The notes below the pieces were generated by a model. That model saw only the letters and a program-made list of their open reading frames with translations, was not told the DNA's origin and searched no databases. DNA of 64,000 nucleotides, from assembly GCF_001050015.1 (NCBI RefSeq), contig NZ_CVTB01000280.1, forward strand, positions 85,753-149,752, in the 5' to 3' direction. Made by a program: the position numbers and the translations under genes. Within the stretch, counting starts at the first letter, position 1; every line of letters starts with the position of its first letter. Positions 55,870 to 64,000 of this stretch are shown piece after piece. This DNA is from Mycolicibacterium malmesburyense. Its GTDB lineage: Bacteria; Actinomycetota; Actinomycetes; Mycobacteriales; Mycobacteriaceae.

Positions 55870-56538
55870 ATGGCAGACGAGACCAGTCCCGGCGAGGACG
55901 TGAGCGGGGCGACCCCCGTCGACCCCGACGCCGAAGGTCCTGAGTCGACGACGCCGGCTGCCGACACGGCCGACGATGCAGGTGACGCCGAGGACATCGA
56001 CGCCGCCGAGAACGCCGACGACACAGCGGAGCCCGCAGCGCCGAAGCAGCCGATGTCGCACGTCCGTCTGGCGACGATCATCGGCCTCGTGGTCGTGGTG
56101 GCCCTGGCGGCGTTGACCGGGTGGTTGGGGTACCGGGCGTACGAGTCGCGGCAGGCCGACGATCTGCGCAACCTGTTCCTGCAGGTGGGGCGGCAAGGCG
56201 CGCTGAACCTCACCACGATCAGCCACGAGCACGCCGAGGAGGATGTGCAGCGCGTCCTGGATTCGTCGACCGGGACGTTCTACGACGACTTCCAGGCCCG
56301 TTCGCAGCCGTTTGTCCAGGTGGTCCAGCAGGCGCAGTCCAAATCGGAAGGCGAGATCTCCGAGGCGGGCATCGAGTCGTCCGACGACAACGAGGCCAGG
56401 GTGCTGGTGGCGGTGACCGTCAACACGACCAATGCCGGGGCGCCCGAACAGGCGCCGCGGTCCTGGCGGATGAGGATAACGGTGCAGAAGACCGGCGAGG
56501 ACGAGGCCAAGATCTCGAATGTGGAGTTCGTACCGTGA
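55870..56538 (+). CDS. Mce-associated membrane protein 1
   Basis: A 222-residue Mce-associated (Mam) protein. An acidic disordered N-terminus of about 65 residues, rich in Asp, Ala and Glu, precedes one membrane helix (LATIIGLVVVVALAALTGWLGYRAY) and an NTF2-like domain (RVLDSSTGTFYDDFQARSQPFVQVVQQAQSKSEGEISEAGIES). Mam proteins stabilise the Mce complex. It overlaps the next gene as GTGA. The 118-bp gap upstream may contain a secondary promoter. Confidence 0.88.
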   Translation: MADETSPGEDVSGATPVDPDAEGPESTTPAADTADDAGDAEDIDAAENADDTAEPAAPKQPMSHVRLATIIGLVVVVALAALTGWLGYRAYESRQADDLRNLFLQVGRQGALNLTTISHEHAEEDVQRVLDSSTGTFYDDFQARSQPFVQVVQQAQSKSEGEISEAGIESSDDNEARVLVAVTVNTTNAGAPEQAPRSWRMRITVQKTGEDEAKISNVEFVP

Positions 56539-57332
56539 GCAAGAGACACCGACTGCCGAGGCGTAACAAGGACACCGACGCCACCGCCGACGAGTCCGCC
56601 GAGAAGGGCACGGAGTCGACGTCCGAGGCGGTGGAGTTGACGGAATCGACGGCCGAGACGACCGCCACCGAGGCCCCGGCGACGGCGACGGCTCCGGCGG
56701 AGACCACTGAATCCGCGGAGGCCACCTCTGCCGAGACCACCTATGCCGAGACCACCGAATCCGCGGAGACCACTGAATCCGCGGAGACCACTGAATCCGC
56801 GGAGGCGACCGAGTCCTCGGAGTTGGCGGCGACGGGCCCCAAGCGGCGCATCGACTGGGCGCGCGTCGTCGCCTTCGGCGTGCTGCCCGCACTGGCGCTG
56901 CTGTTGGCGGCCGGAGCCGGCTATCTGAAGTGGGTCGACAACTCCGTGCGCAACGCGGACGTGGCCCGCGCCGAATCGGTTCAGGTCGCCAAGGACAGCA
57001 CGGTGGCGATGTTGTCGTACAAGCCGGAGACCGTCGAGCAGCAACTCAACGACGCGCGCTCGCTGCTGACCGGTGAGTTCGAGGAGTCCTACACCGGGCT
57101 CATCAACGACATCGTGATCCCGGGCGCGAAGCAGAAGCAGATCTCGGCGGTGGCCTCGGTGCCGGCGGCGGCCTCCGTATCGGCCGACCCCAATGAGGCA
57201 GTGGTGCTGGTGTTCGTCAACCAGACGGTGGTCGTCGGCCAGGACGCTCCGACGGACACTGCCTCGAGTGTCCGGGTGACGTTGGAGAAGATCGACGGAC
57301 GCTGGCTCATCTCGAAGTTCGACCCGGTATAG
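56535..57332 (+). CDS. Mce-associated membrane protein 2 with TESAE repeats
   Basis: A 265-residue Mam protein. The cytosolic N-terminus is Thr/Glu/Ala-rich with a run of TTESAE units encoded by an 18-bp repeat (56748-56819 and a single copy at 56700-56717). One membrane helix (VVAFGVLPALALLLAAGAGYLKWV) leads to a Mam NTF2-like domain (MLSYKPETVEQQLNDARSLLTGEFEESYTGLINDIVIPGAKQKQ). Starts at GTG inside the previous stop. The repeat is probably length-variable between strains. Confidence 0.88.
   Translation: MSKRHRLPRRNKDTDATADESAEKGTESTSEAVELTESTAETTATEAPATATAPAETTESAEATSAETTYAETTESAETTESAETTESAEATESSELAATGPKRRIDWARVVAFGVLPALALLLAAGAGYLKWVDNSVRNADVARAESVQVAKDSTVAMLSYKPETVEQQLNDARSLLTGEFEESYTGLINDIVIPGAKQKQISAVASVPAAASVSADPNEAVVLVFVNQTVVVGQDAPTDTASSVRVTLEKIDGRWLISKFDPV
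56748..56819 (+). repeat. Four tandem 18-bp units in a Mam gene
   Basis: Four successive 18-bp units start at 56748, 56766, 56784 and 56802; the second and third are identical, the first differs at one base and the fourth is more divergent. They encode E-T-T-E-S-A-type six-residue units, in frame. Another copy sits at 56700-56717. Confidence 0.85.
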
Positions 57333-57340
57333 GGGCCATA

Positions 57341-58249
57341 TTGGCCGAACCCGAGATCATCGACGTCGAGACCCCGGGCGTGCGGCTGCGCGCGCTCAGC
57401 TGGGGCGAGGTCGGCGCGCCGATCGCGTTGTGCCTGCACGGTTTTCCCGATACCGCTCATGGATGGCGCAACGTCGCGCCGCTGTTGGTCGATGCGGGAT
57501 GGCGGGTGGTCGCACCGTTCATGCGGGGCTATGCACCGTCGTCGACGGCATCGGACAAGAGCTATCACGTCGGGGCGCTGATGGACGATGCGCTCCGGGT
57601 GCTCGACGCGGCCGGTCCGACCGGCCGAGATGTTCTCATCGGTCATGACTGGGGCGCGATCGCGGGAGCGGGGCTCGCCGCGATGCCCGGGAGCCCGTTC
57701 TCGAAGGCCGTGATCATGGCGGTGCCGCTCGCCGCGGCGTTCCGGCCGCTCGGTCGGACGCCGGATGCCCTGCAACTGGCAGCGCAGTTGCCCCGCCAGC
57801 TGGTCCGCAGCTGGTACATCATGTACTTCCAATTGCCCGGTCTCCCAGAGCGATCCGCCTCGTGGGTGGTGCCCCGTTTGTGGCGTCAATGGTCGCCGGG
57901 TTATGACGCACGTGTGGACGTCGGTCGCGTCCTCGACGCGATCGGTGCGCCGGAGAACTGGCGTGCCGCGCTGGGGTACTACCGGGCGACGGTGCGCAAC
58001 AGCAGGCCGCCCGCGCAGTACGCCGAACTGCATCGCCATTGGCTGTCCGCGCCGCAGCTGCCGACGTTGTACCTGCACGGCACCGACGATGGTTGTGCCT
58101 CAGCCGATTACGCACGCTGGGTGCAGCGGGTGCTTCCGGAGGGCAGCGAGGTCGCGACGGTCGAGCGGGCGGGACACTTCCTGCAGCTGGAACAGCCTGA
58201 GGCCGTCGCCGGTCACATCGTCGACTTCATCGGCGCGGCACGCGCCTAG
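57341..58249 (+). CDS. Epoxide hydrolase-like alpha/beta hydrolase
   Basis: A 302-residue alpha/beta hydrolase of the epoxide hydrolase/haloalkane dehalogenase branch. CLHGFPDTAHGWRN has the HGxP oxyanion motif; the nucleophile is Asp103 in LIGHDWGAIAGAG; the base His is in VERAGHFLQLEQPE. Cap region: SWYIMYFQLPGLPERSASW. TTG start at 57341 (MAEPEIIDVETPG), 8 bp after the Mam2 stop. Its place at the end of the mce operon suggests processing of an imported lipid epoxide or ester. Confidence 0.88.
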   Translation: MAEPEIIDVETPGVRLRALSWGEVGAPIALCLHGFPDTAHGWRNVAPLLVDAGWRVVAPFMRGYAPSSTASDKSYHVGALMDDALRVLDAAGPTGRDVLIGHDWGAIAGAGLAAMPGSPFSKAVIMAVPLAAAFRPLGRTPDALQLAAQLPRQLVRSWYIMYFQLPGLPERSASWVVPRLWRQWSPGYDARVDVGRVLDAIGAPENWRAALGYYRATVRNSRPPAQYAELHRHWLSAPQLPTLYLHGTDDGCASADYARWVQRVLPEGSEVATVERAGHFLQLEQPEAVAGHIVDFIGAARA

Positions 58250-58258
58250 CCGGGGGAC

Positions 58259-59521
58259 ATGGACCGTCGACTCGCTGCGGTGGATGCGCAGACATATTGG
58301 ATGTCGGCGAAGATCCCCAGTGATCAGTTTCTGCTCTACGGTTTCGCCGGGCCGGTCGGTGACGTGGACGCGGCGGTGGCGCGAATCGGTGACCGGGCAC
58401 GCGGATCGAGCGAACTGCGGTTGCGGGTTCGCGACGGTAATCCGCTGACGTATCCGCGGTGGGTGACTGCGGATGTCTCGACGAGTCGGTTCGTGGTGCA
58501 CGCCGCGGGGAGCAGCTGGACGAAATGTCTTGCGACCGTAGCGGGTTTGAGCTCCGATCAACTCGATCCGCGGGTGATGGCGTGGCGAATGCACATCTTC
58601 CCGGGTGTTGAAGCGATTCCCGGTTCGGAGGTCGGCACGGTTGCGGTGCTGCAGGTGGCGCATGCGCTGGGAGACGGCCTGCGGTCGTCGGCGTTGGCGG
58701 CGTGGTTGTTCGGGCGGCAGGCGTGGGTGCGGACCGTTCCGACGCCCGAGCGGGTTCCGGGGTCGCGGATGCCGTGGCGCGGCTTCGCGGCCGCGCGAGC
58801 GCACCGGAAGCTCGTCCGGGACACCGAGGCCGGAGTGGTGCCTGCGCCGGCGGATTCGCGTCCGGCGTTGCGCAGCAATGCGCGGCCGGAAGGGTTGCGC
58901 AGCGTCCGGACGGTCATCGTGCGGCGACCGGAAATTCCGGGCCCGACGGTGACGGTCGGGGTGCTTGCGGCGGTGTCGACGGCCCTGGCGGCGCACCTGC
59001 GGGAGTTCGGTGACGACCCGTCGCTGCTGGGGGCCGAGGTGCCGATGGCGAAGCCGGGGGAGCGCCGCGCGCACAACCACTTCGGCAATGTTGGTGTCGG
59101 CTTGTATCCGGACCTGCCGTTCGGCGCGCGGACCGAACGCATCGCCGAGGATCTGGAACAGCGCAGGCGTCGCGCCACGCACCCCGCGATGATTGCGGCC
59201 AGCCGAGCCTCGGCTGCGGTCCCGGCCGCCCTACTACGTTGGGGAGTGGGCAAATTCGACCCGACGCTGCGCTCGCCGACGGTCACCGGGAACACCGTCG
59301 TCTCCAGCGTCAACCGCGGACCCGCCGACCTGCGCTTCGGTGACTCACCCGTGGTGGTCACGGCCGGATTTCCCGGGCTGTCTCCGATGATGGGTATCAC
59401 ACACGGCGTCCACGGCATCGGAGACACCATCGCCGTCAGCGTGCATGCCGCCGAATCTGCGGTCGGCGACATCGACTCGTATGTCGAGAGATTGGACGCA
59501 ACCTTGCGACGCGGAAACTAG
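58259..59521 (+). CDS. WS/DGAT-like acyltransferase
   Basis: A 420-residue protein of the wax ester synthase/diacylglycerol acyltransferase superfamily. The catalytic motif is VAHALGDGLRS (about 134-142): canonical HHxxxDG with the first His replaced by Ala but the second, catalytic His135 retained. A C-terminal DUF1298-like half includes AHNHFGNVGVGLYPDL and VVSSVNRGPADLRF. About 420 residues is shorter than typical (450-480). It starts 9 bp after the hydrolase stop, so it is a likely last gene of the mce-linked operon. Confidence 0.78.
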   Translation: MDRRLAAVDAQTYWMSAKIPSDQFLLYGFAGPVGDVDAAVARIGDRARGSSELRLRVRDGNPLTYPRWVTADVSTSRFVVHAAGSSWTKCLATVAGLSSDQLDPRVMAWRMHIFPGVEAIPGSEVGTVAVLQVAHALGDGLRSSALAAWLFGRQAWVRTVPTPERVPGSRMPWRGFAAARAHRKLVRDTEAGVVPAPADSRPALRSNARPEGLRSVRTVIVRRPEIPGPTVTVGVLAAVSTALAAHLREFGDDPSLLGAEVPMAKPGERRAHNHFGNVGVGLYPDLPFGARTERIAEDLEQRRRRATHPAMIAASRASAAVPAALLRWGVGKFDPTLRSPTVTGNTVVSSVNRGPADLRFGDSPVVVTAGFPGLSPMMGITHGVHGIGDTIAVSVHAAESAVGDIDSYVERLDATLRRGN

Positions 59522-59647
59522 GCCGGGCACCACCTGTGGTGCGATGATGAACCCGGCGGCGCTTTTCGTGCGCTGACCACGCCAACGTCGCGGAGGGTGA
59601 AGCTTCTCGGGAGAACTTCCGCGATCGCATCAGCGAGGAGGTACCTG

Positions 59648-61063
59648 ATGCCTGGCACACCAACGGCTTCTGCGGCGTCGGCGGGCCGCCGCTTCCCGGA
59701 CGACTTTTTCTGGGGCACGGCTACGGCGGCCTTCCAGATCGAAGGTGGGTGGGACGAAGGCGGCAAGGGCCCGTCGATCTGGGACACCTTCGGCCATGCC
59801 GGCAAGATCAGGGATGGCTCCACCGGCGACGTGACCGTCGACCACTATCACCGGTACAAAGACGACGTCCAGCTGATGAAGGCGATCGGGGCGACGGCAT
59901 ACCGGTTCTCCATCTCGTGGCCGCGCATCTTCCCCGATGGGGCCGGCCAGCCGAACCCCAAGGGTCTGGACTTCTATCGCCGACTGGTCGACGAGCTGCT
60001 CGCCAACGGCATCGAGCCGTTCGCCACGCTCTATCACTGGGATCTGCCGCAGGCGTTGCAGGACAAGGGTGGATGGCAGTCGCGTGACACGGCCGAGGCG
60101 TTCGGCGACTACGCCGGCTACGTCGCGGCGCAACTGAGCGACCGGGTGCGGCACTTCTTCACCATCAACGAGTTCTCCAGCTTCGTGGAGCTGGGGCACG
60201 GGAGGGGCATGCTCGCTCCCGGTCTGCAGCTACCTCCCGGTGAGGTCAACCAAGTTCGTCACCATGCCGTCTTGGGCCACGGTCTTGCCGTCCGGGCGAT
60301 TCGCGCGCAGGCCCGCGCGGGGACCAAGGTCGGGCCGGCCGAGCAGATCATCGGCACGGCTCCCATCATCGAGACGCCCGAGAACATCCGGGCCGCCGCG
60401 GCCGCGTTGCGTGAGCTCAACGCGGGCTACATGACCGTGATGATGGAGGGCCGTTACACCGACGCGTTCCTCGCACAACACGGGGCGGATGCGCCGACGT
60501 TCACATCCGAGGATCTGCAGATCATCGGTAGCCCGGTCGACTTCATCGGCACCAATATCTACATGGCCCATGCCTTTGTCCAGGCATCCGACTCGGAGCC
60601 CGGGTACGAGGTGGTGGCAGGAAGCTTCATGGTGCCTCCGCCGGCGCGGCCCTATCACCCGAAGCATGCCCGCGCCCAGTATCCGAACTCCGAGGTCGCG
60701 TTGATGCTCAGCCCGGAGTCGATGTACTGGGGGTCGCGCCTGCTGGTCGACGTCTGGAACGCCAAGGAGATCTTCATCACCGAGAACGGCATGCCGACGA
60801 CCGCCGAGGAGGACGCCGAGGGTTTCGACACGGGCCGCGTCATATGGCTCCGCGCCTTTCTCACCGAACTGCAGCGGGCGACGGCCGATGGTGTACCGGT
60901 GCGCGGTTACTTTCACTGGAGCCTGCTGGACAACCTCGAGTGGGGCGCGGGCATGCAGCCCAAGTTCGGGCTCTATCGCGTCGACCTCGCAACACAGAAG
61001 CGATCACCGAAGCTCAGCGCGCATTGGTTCCGCGAGGTGGCGCGGCAAAATGCGGTCGTTTGA
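59648..61063 (+). CDS. Glycoside hydrolase family 1 (beta-glucosidase-like)
   Basis: A 471-residue GH1 enzyme. FPDDFFWGTATAAFQIEGGWDEGGKGPSIWDTF is the family N-terminus, and the nucleophile Glu379 is in IFITENGMP. The acid/base Glu175 is in FTINEFSSF, where GH1 usually has TxNEP: Pro is replaced by Phe. YFHWSLLDNLEWGAGMQPKFGLYRVD is the end block. The ATG at 59648 has AGGAGGT upstream and is preferred over the upstream GTG at 59597. No signal peptide, so cytosolic. Substrate unknown. The 126-bp gap before it contains only the site. Confidence 0.92.
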   Translation: MPGTPTASAASAGRRFPDDFFWGTATAAFQIEGGWDEGGKGPSIWDTFGHAGKIRDGSTGDVTVDHYHRYKDDVQLMKAIGATAYRFSISWPRIFPDGAGQPNPKGLDFYRRLVDELLANGIEPFATLYHWDLPQALQDKGGWQSRDTAEAFGDYAGYVAAQLSDRVRHFFTINEFSSFVELGHGRGMLAPGLQLPPGEVNQVRHHAVLGHGLAVRAIRAQARAGTKVGPAEQIIGTAPIIETPENIRAAAAALRELNAGYMTVMMEGRYTDAFLAQHGADAPTFTSEDLQIIGSPVDFIGTNIYMAHAFVQASDSEPGYEVVAGSFMVPPPARPYHPKHARAQYPNSEVALMLSPESMYWGSRLLVDVWNAKEIFITENGMPTTAEEDAEGFDTGRVIWLRAFLTELQRATADGVPVRGYFHWSLLDNLEWGAGMQPKFGLYRVDLATQKRSPKLSAHWFREVARQNAVV

Positions 61064-61167
61064 TTCGCGCGGCTTGCCGGAGTTCCGGATCGCCATCCGC
61101 GCCGAGGGACCTCCGGTTGTCCGAGGGGGCTGGGCAGCGGCTTAACACATGGCCTAGATTTTGTTGC

Positions 61168-61689
61168 ATGACTGCGTACGACGTCGGAGTACTGATCCTG
61201 CGGGTGGTCCTTGGCCTGACCATGGCGGCCCACGGCTACAACAAGTTCTTCGGACCCGGAGGCCTCAAAGGCACCGCCGGGTGGTTCGACAGCATGGGGA
61301 TGAGGCCGGGCAAGTTCCACGCCCGAGTCGCCGCGACGACCGAGATGGCGGCCGGCATCGGCCTCGCGGTGGGCCTGCTGACCCCGATCCCGGCGGCGGG
61401 CTTCGTGGCGCTCATGCTCGTCGCGGCGTGGACCGTGCACCGGCCCAACGGTTTCTTCATCGTCAAGGAGGGCTGGGAGTACAACCTCGTGCTCGCCGCC
61501 GCCGCGGTCGGGATCGCCACGATCGGCGCGGGCAAGATCAGCCTCGATCATCTCCTGTTCAGCTCGACGGGCTTCTACGACCTGCTGCACGGCTGGTGGG
61601 GTCTGGTCATCTCCCTGGGTCTCGGCCTCCTCGGCGGCATCGGTCAGCTGGCGATCTTCTACCGGCCTCCGGCCAAGACCGACGCCTGA
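61168..61689 (+). CDS. DoxX-family membrane protein
   Basis: A 173-residue DoxX/DoxD-like protein with four hydrophobic helices: VGVLILRVVLGLTMAAHGYNKFFGPGGLKGTAGWFDSMGM is the diagnostic opening. EYNLVLAAAAVGIATIGAG and LVISLGLGLLGGIGQLAIFY are later helices. TAGATT ends seven bases before the ATG, so the transcript may be leaderless. DoxX proteins act in oxidative-stress complexes in M. tuberculosis; the specific role here is unknown. Confidence 0.9.
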   Translation: MTAYDVGVLILRVVLGLTMAAHGYNKFFGPGGLKGTAGWFDSMGMRPGKFHARVAATTEMAAGIGLAVGLLTPIPAAGFVALMLVAAWTVHRPNGFFIVKEGWEYNLVLAAAAVGIATIGAGKISLDHLLFSSTGFYDLLHGWWGLVISLGLGLLGGIGQLAIFYRPPAKTDA

Positions 61690-61722
61690 GGCCCGCGCCC
61701 GCGCGAACCGCACCTGCATAGC

Positions 61723-61736
61723 TAGAACACGTTCTA
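61723..61736. promoter_or_regulatory. Candidate KstR operator 3
   Basis: TAGAACACGTTCTA matches TnnAACnnGTTnnA at all fixed positions and has complete symmetric arms (CTAGAAC/GTTCTAG) around a two-base centre. It ends 12 bp before the DUF3556 start codon, where repressor binding would block initiation. Confidence 0.85.
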
Positions 61737-61748
61737 GTCTGTGTTGCC

Positions 61749-63491
61749 ATGGGGTTCTTGAAGCAGGACGCGCCCGTCGTCGATTTCGAGGAATGGAGTA
61801 AGGGCAGCCGCGCCGAGAAGATCGTGCCGATGGCGCGGCACTGGGCCGAGGTGGGGTTCGGGACGCCTGTCGTCCTGCACCTCTTCTATGTCGTCAAGAT
61901 CCTGCTCTACATCCTGGGCGCGTGGCTGATCGCGCTCAGCACCGCGGGCATCGACGGATTCACCAACGTCGCTTCCTGGTACAACGAGCCGATCGTGTTC
62001 GAAAAGGTCGTGCTGTACACGATGCTGTTCGAGGTCGTCGGCCTCGGCTGCGGTTTCGGGCCGCTCAACAACCGGTTCTTCCCGCCGATGGGTTCGATCC
62101 TGTACTGGTTGCGGCCGAAGACGATTCGGCTGCCACCGTGGCCGAACCGCATCCCGCTCACCAAGGGCGACACCCGCACGCCGTTCGATGCGCTGCTGTA
62201 CGGCGCGCTCCTGGTGATGCTCGTCGTGGCGCTGTTCTCCGACGGCACCGGCCCGATACCCGAATTCGGAACCGACGTCGGCGTGCTGCCGGTGTGGCAG
62301 ATCGGCGCCATTCTCGGCGGTCTCGCGGTTCTGGGCCTGCGGGACAAGGTCATCTTCCTGGCCGCGCGTGGCGAGGTGTACGCCTCGCTCGCGGTCTGCT
62401 TCCTGTTCGCCGGCCCCGACATCATCATCGCGGCCAAACTCGTGTGCCTGACGATCTGGCTCGGCGCCGCGACCTCGAAGCTCAACAAGCACTTCCCGTT
62501 CGTCATCTCCACGATGATGAGCAATAACCCAGTTTTCCGGCCCAAGTGGATCAAACGCAGGTTCTTCGAACACTTTCCGGATGACCTGCGGCCGGGACGG
62601 GCCTCGCGCTGGCTGGCGCACTTCAGCACCGCGGTCGAAGGACTCGTTCCGCTCGTGCTGTTCTTCTCTCACGGAGGCTGGCCGACCTACGTCGCCGCGT
62701 TCGTGATGCTGGTCTTCCACTTCGGGATCCTGTCGTCGATCCCGATGGGCGTTCCGTTGGAGTGGAACGTCTTCATGATGTTCTCGGTGCTCGCACTGTT
62801 CGTGGGGCACTCCGACATCGGCCTCGGGGACCTGCAGAGCCCGTGGCCGATCGTGTTGTTCGCCGTCGTCGCCGGCACCGTTGTGCTGGGAAACCTGTTC
62901 CCGCGCAAGGTGTCCTTCCTGCCCGGCATGCGGTATTACGCGGGTAACTGGGACACCGGGTTGTGGTGTGTCAAACCGTCGGCATCGGAGAAGATCGAAG
63001 CGAACGTGGTCTCGATCGCGAGCATGCCGCAGGCTCAGATGGAGCGCTATTACGGCAGCCCGGAGACCGCGCAGATGTACCTCTACATGGGATATGCGTT
63101 TCGCGCCTTCAACTCTCACGGCCGCGCGATGTTCACCCTCGCGCACCGGGTGATGGCAGGACACAACGAGGACGACTATGTCCTGACCGACGGTGAGCGC
63201 ATCTGCAGCACCGCGATCGGATGGAACTTCGGCGATGGGCACATGCACAACGAGCAGCTGATCGTGGCATTGCAGAAGCGCTGCCACTTCGAACCCGGCG
63301 AGGTGCTCGTCGTGCTCATCGACGGTCAGCCGATCCACAGACAGCGCCAGGAGTATCGGTTGGTCGACGCCGCCACAGGGGAATTCGAGCGCGGCTACAT
63401 CAACGTCGCGGACATGGTCACGCGACAGCCGTGGGATGACACGATTCCCGTGCACGTGACGTGGCAACAGGACAAGGCAGACGCCCCCTAG
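61749..63491 (+). CDS. DUF3556 polytopic membrane protein
   Basis: A 580-residue membrane protein of DUF3556. Residues to about 410 hold roughly ten hydrophobic segments (VVLHLFYVVKILLYILGAWLIAL and onward), and the last 170 residues are soluble (MPQAQMERYYGSPETAQMYLYMGYAFRAFNSHGRAMFTLAHRVM). It lies directly behind a KstR-type operator, so a role in sterol or lipid catabolism is plausible, though the function of DUF3556 is not established. ATG at 61749 is the only sensible start. Confidence 0.85.
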   Translation: MGFLKQDAPVVDFEEWSKGSRAEKIVPMARHWAEVGFGTPVVLHLFYVVKILLYILGAWLIALSTAGIDGFTNVASWYNEPIVFEKVVLYTMLFEVVGLGCGFGPLNNRFFPPMGSILYWLRPKTIRLPPWPNRIPLTKGDTRTPFDALLYGALLVMLVVALFSDGTGPIPEFGTDVGVLPVWQIGAILGGLAVLGLRDKVIFLAARGEVYASLAVCFLFAGPDIIIAAKLVCLTIWLGAATSKLNKHFPFVISTMMSNNPVFRPKWIKRRFFEHFPDDLRPGRASRWLAHFSTAVEGLVPLVLFFSHGGWPTYVAAFVMLVFHFGILSSIPMGVPLEWNVFMMFSVLALFVGHSDIGLGDLQSPWPIVLFAVVAGTVVLGNLFPRKVSFLPGMRYYAGNWDTGLWCVKPSASEKIEANVVSIASMPQAQMERYYGSPETAQMYLYMGYAFRAFNSHGRAMFTLAHRVMAGHNEDDYVLTDGERICSTAIGWNFGDGHMHNEQLIVALQKRCHFEPGEVLVVLIDGQPIHRQRQEYRLVDAATGEFERGYINVADMVTRQPWDDTIPVHVTWQQDKADAP

Positions 63492-63510
63492 CCGACGCCT
63501 CCGGTCGTCG

Positions 63511-64000
63511 TCAGCTCATGACGTCGCGGACCTTGACATCCTCGAGGCCCTGCAACAGCAGTTCCCGCGCGGTGTCGAGGTGCTTGCGCCAGTGCGCTTC
63601 GGCGGCCGCGCCGTCACCGGATCGCAACAGCTGCATCAGCTTTCGGTACGAGCGCATCAACTTGTCGAAGTCGGCCCGGGAGACGGGTCGCTGCTCCTTG
63701 AACAGAAAAGCGTTGTGCCGCACGGTGATCTCTTGCAGCATCCCGGCGATGATCGACAGCGTCGCGTTGCCCGACAGCTCGACGACGCGCAGATGGAAGT
63801 CACCGGTGGTCTCGGCCAGGGTGTCGTTCTGCCAACCGGACGGCACGTGCTCTTCGAGCAGCCGGTCGAGCTCGTCGAAGGCCTCGCCGTTCCCGGACTC
63901 GGCCAGCAGCCGCACCGCCATCGGCTCGATGCCGGCGCGCGCCGTCATCAAGTCGGCGATCGTCGCGCCGGACAACTCCAGGAGCAGGCCGGCGGGGCGG
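63511..64000 (-). CDS. FadR/GntR-family regulator, C-terminal part
   Basis: The frame runs off the right edge on the minus strand; about 163 codons are visible. The visible part is the FCD effector domain: DLMTARAGIEPMAVRLLAESGNGEAFDELDRLLEEH, with metal-binding-type Asp/His in DTLAETTGDFHLRVVELSGNATLSII and HWRKHL. The N-terminal winged helix is outside. Regulates probably a metabolite-linked operon; could respond to an acid or acyl-CoA. Stops 19 bp after the convergent DUF3556 gene. Confidence 0.85.
   Translation of the reverse strand, partial: RPAGLLLELSGATIADLMTARAGIEPMAVRLLAESGNGEAFDELDRLLEEHVPSGWQNDTLAETTGDFHLRVVELSGNATLSIIAGMLQEITVRHNAFLFKEQRPVSRADFDKLMRSYRKLMQLLRSGDGAAAEAHWRKHLDTARELLLQGLEDVKVRDVMS

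Overview
The window is chromosomal DNA from a high-GC actinobacterium, almost certainly a fast-growing mycobacterium (Mycolicibacterium type). From 1 to about 34.6 kb the gene order follows, from memory, the Mycobacterium tuberculosis segment Rv1084 to Rv1112: YyaL-like protein, hemolysin III, short-chain Z-prenyl diphosphate synthase, coaA, glyA, desA2, phoH2, fum, glpX, DUF4245, AI-2E transporter, 3-beta-HSD, xseB, xseA, lipid-droplet protein, ispH, DUF6542 and ychF. PE/PE_PGRS genes and mazEF are absent. Local additions are a DUF885 protein, two giant LuxR-type regulators, two SDRs, a penicillin-binding lipoprotein and paired small membrane proteins. No tRNA, rRNA, CRISPR array or insertion sequence was recognised.

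Layout. 1-11.7 kb: core metabolism (CoA, serine/glycine, fatty-acid desaturation) ending in the PIN-PhoH toxin-type gene phoH2. 11.7-20 kb: a leftward run glpX-fum-LAL2-LAL1 in which two paralogous LAL regulators follow gluconeogenesis/TCA genes at 37-40 bp spacing. 20-27.4 kb: DUF4245, dienelactone hydrolase, AI-2E transporter, two SDRs joined by an in-frame 33-bp triple repeat, an SRPBCC protein and a cholesterol-dehydrogenase-like 3-beta-HSD. Two promoters here carry matches to the KstR motif TnnAACnnGTTnnA. 27.4-34.6 kb: exonuclease VII, IspH, PBP-lipoprotein and YchF. 34.6-44.9 kb: an accessory mosaic with an Arr-type rifampin ADP-ribosyltransferase, GNAT, VOC and SRPBCC proteins, small secreted proteins including a WGxxGxxG-type one, a class III nucleotide cyclase and a frameshifted class-III aminotransferase.

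44.9-59.5 kb: a TetR regulator and a VOC gene, then a complete mce transporter operon (two YrbE permeases, six Mce proteins with a lipoprotein in fifth place, two Mce-associated proteins), continuing with an epoxide hydrolase and a WS/DGAT-like acyltransferase. Most start and stop codons overlap by four bases, so this reads as one lipid-import and lipid-handling unit. 59.6-64 kb: GH1 glycosidase, DoxX protein, a DUF3556 membrane protein behind a third KstR-type site, and the C-terminal part of a GntR/FadR regulator cut by the window edge.

Functionally the window is rich in lipid and sterol handling: three KstR-type operators, 3-beta-HSD, SDRs, the mce importer, DesA2 and WS/DGAT. Items most worth following are the long (chlamydial-type) GlyA, the LAL pair behind fum, the repeat-extended SDR start, the frameshifted aminotransferase, a candidate upstream ORF of the mce operon, and a promoter-operator with no intact gene after it.
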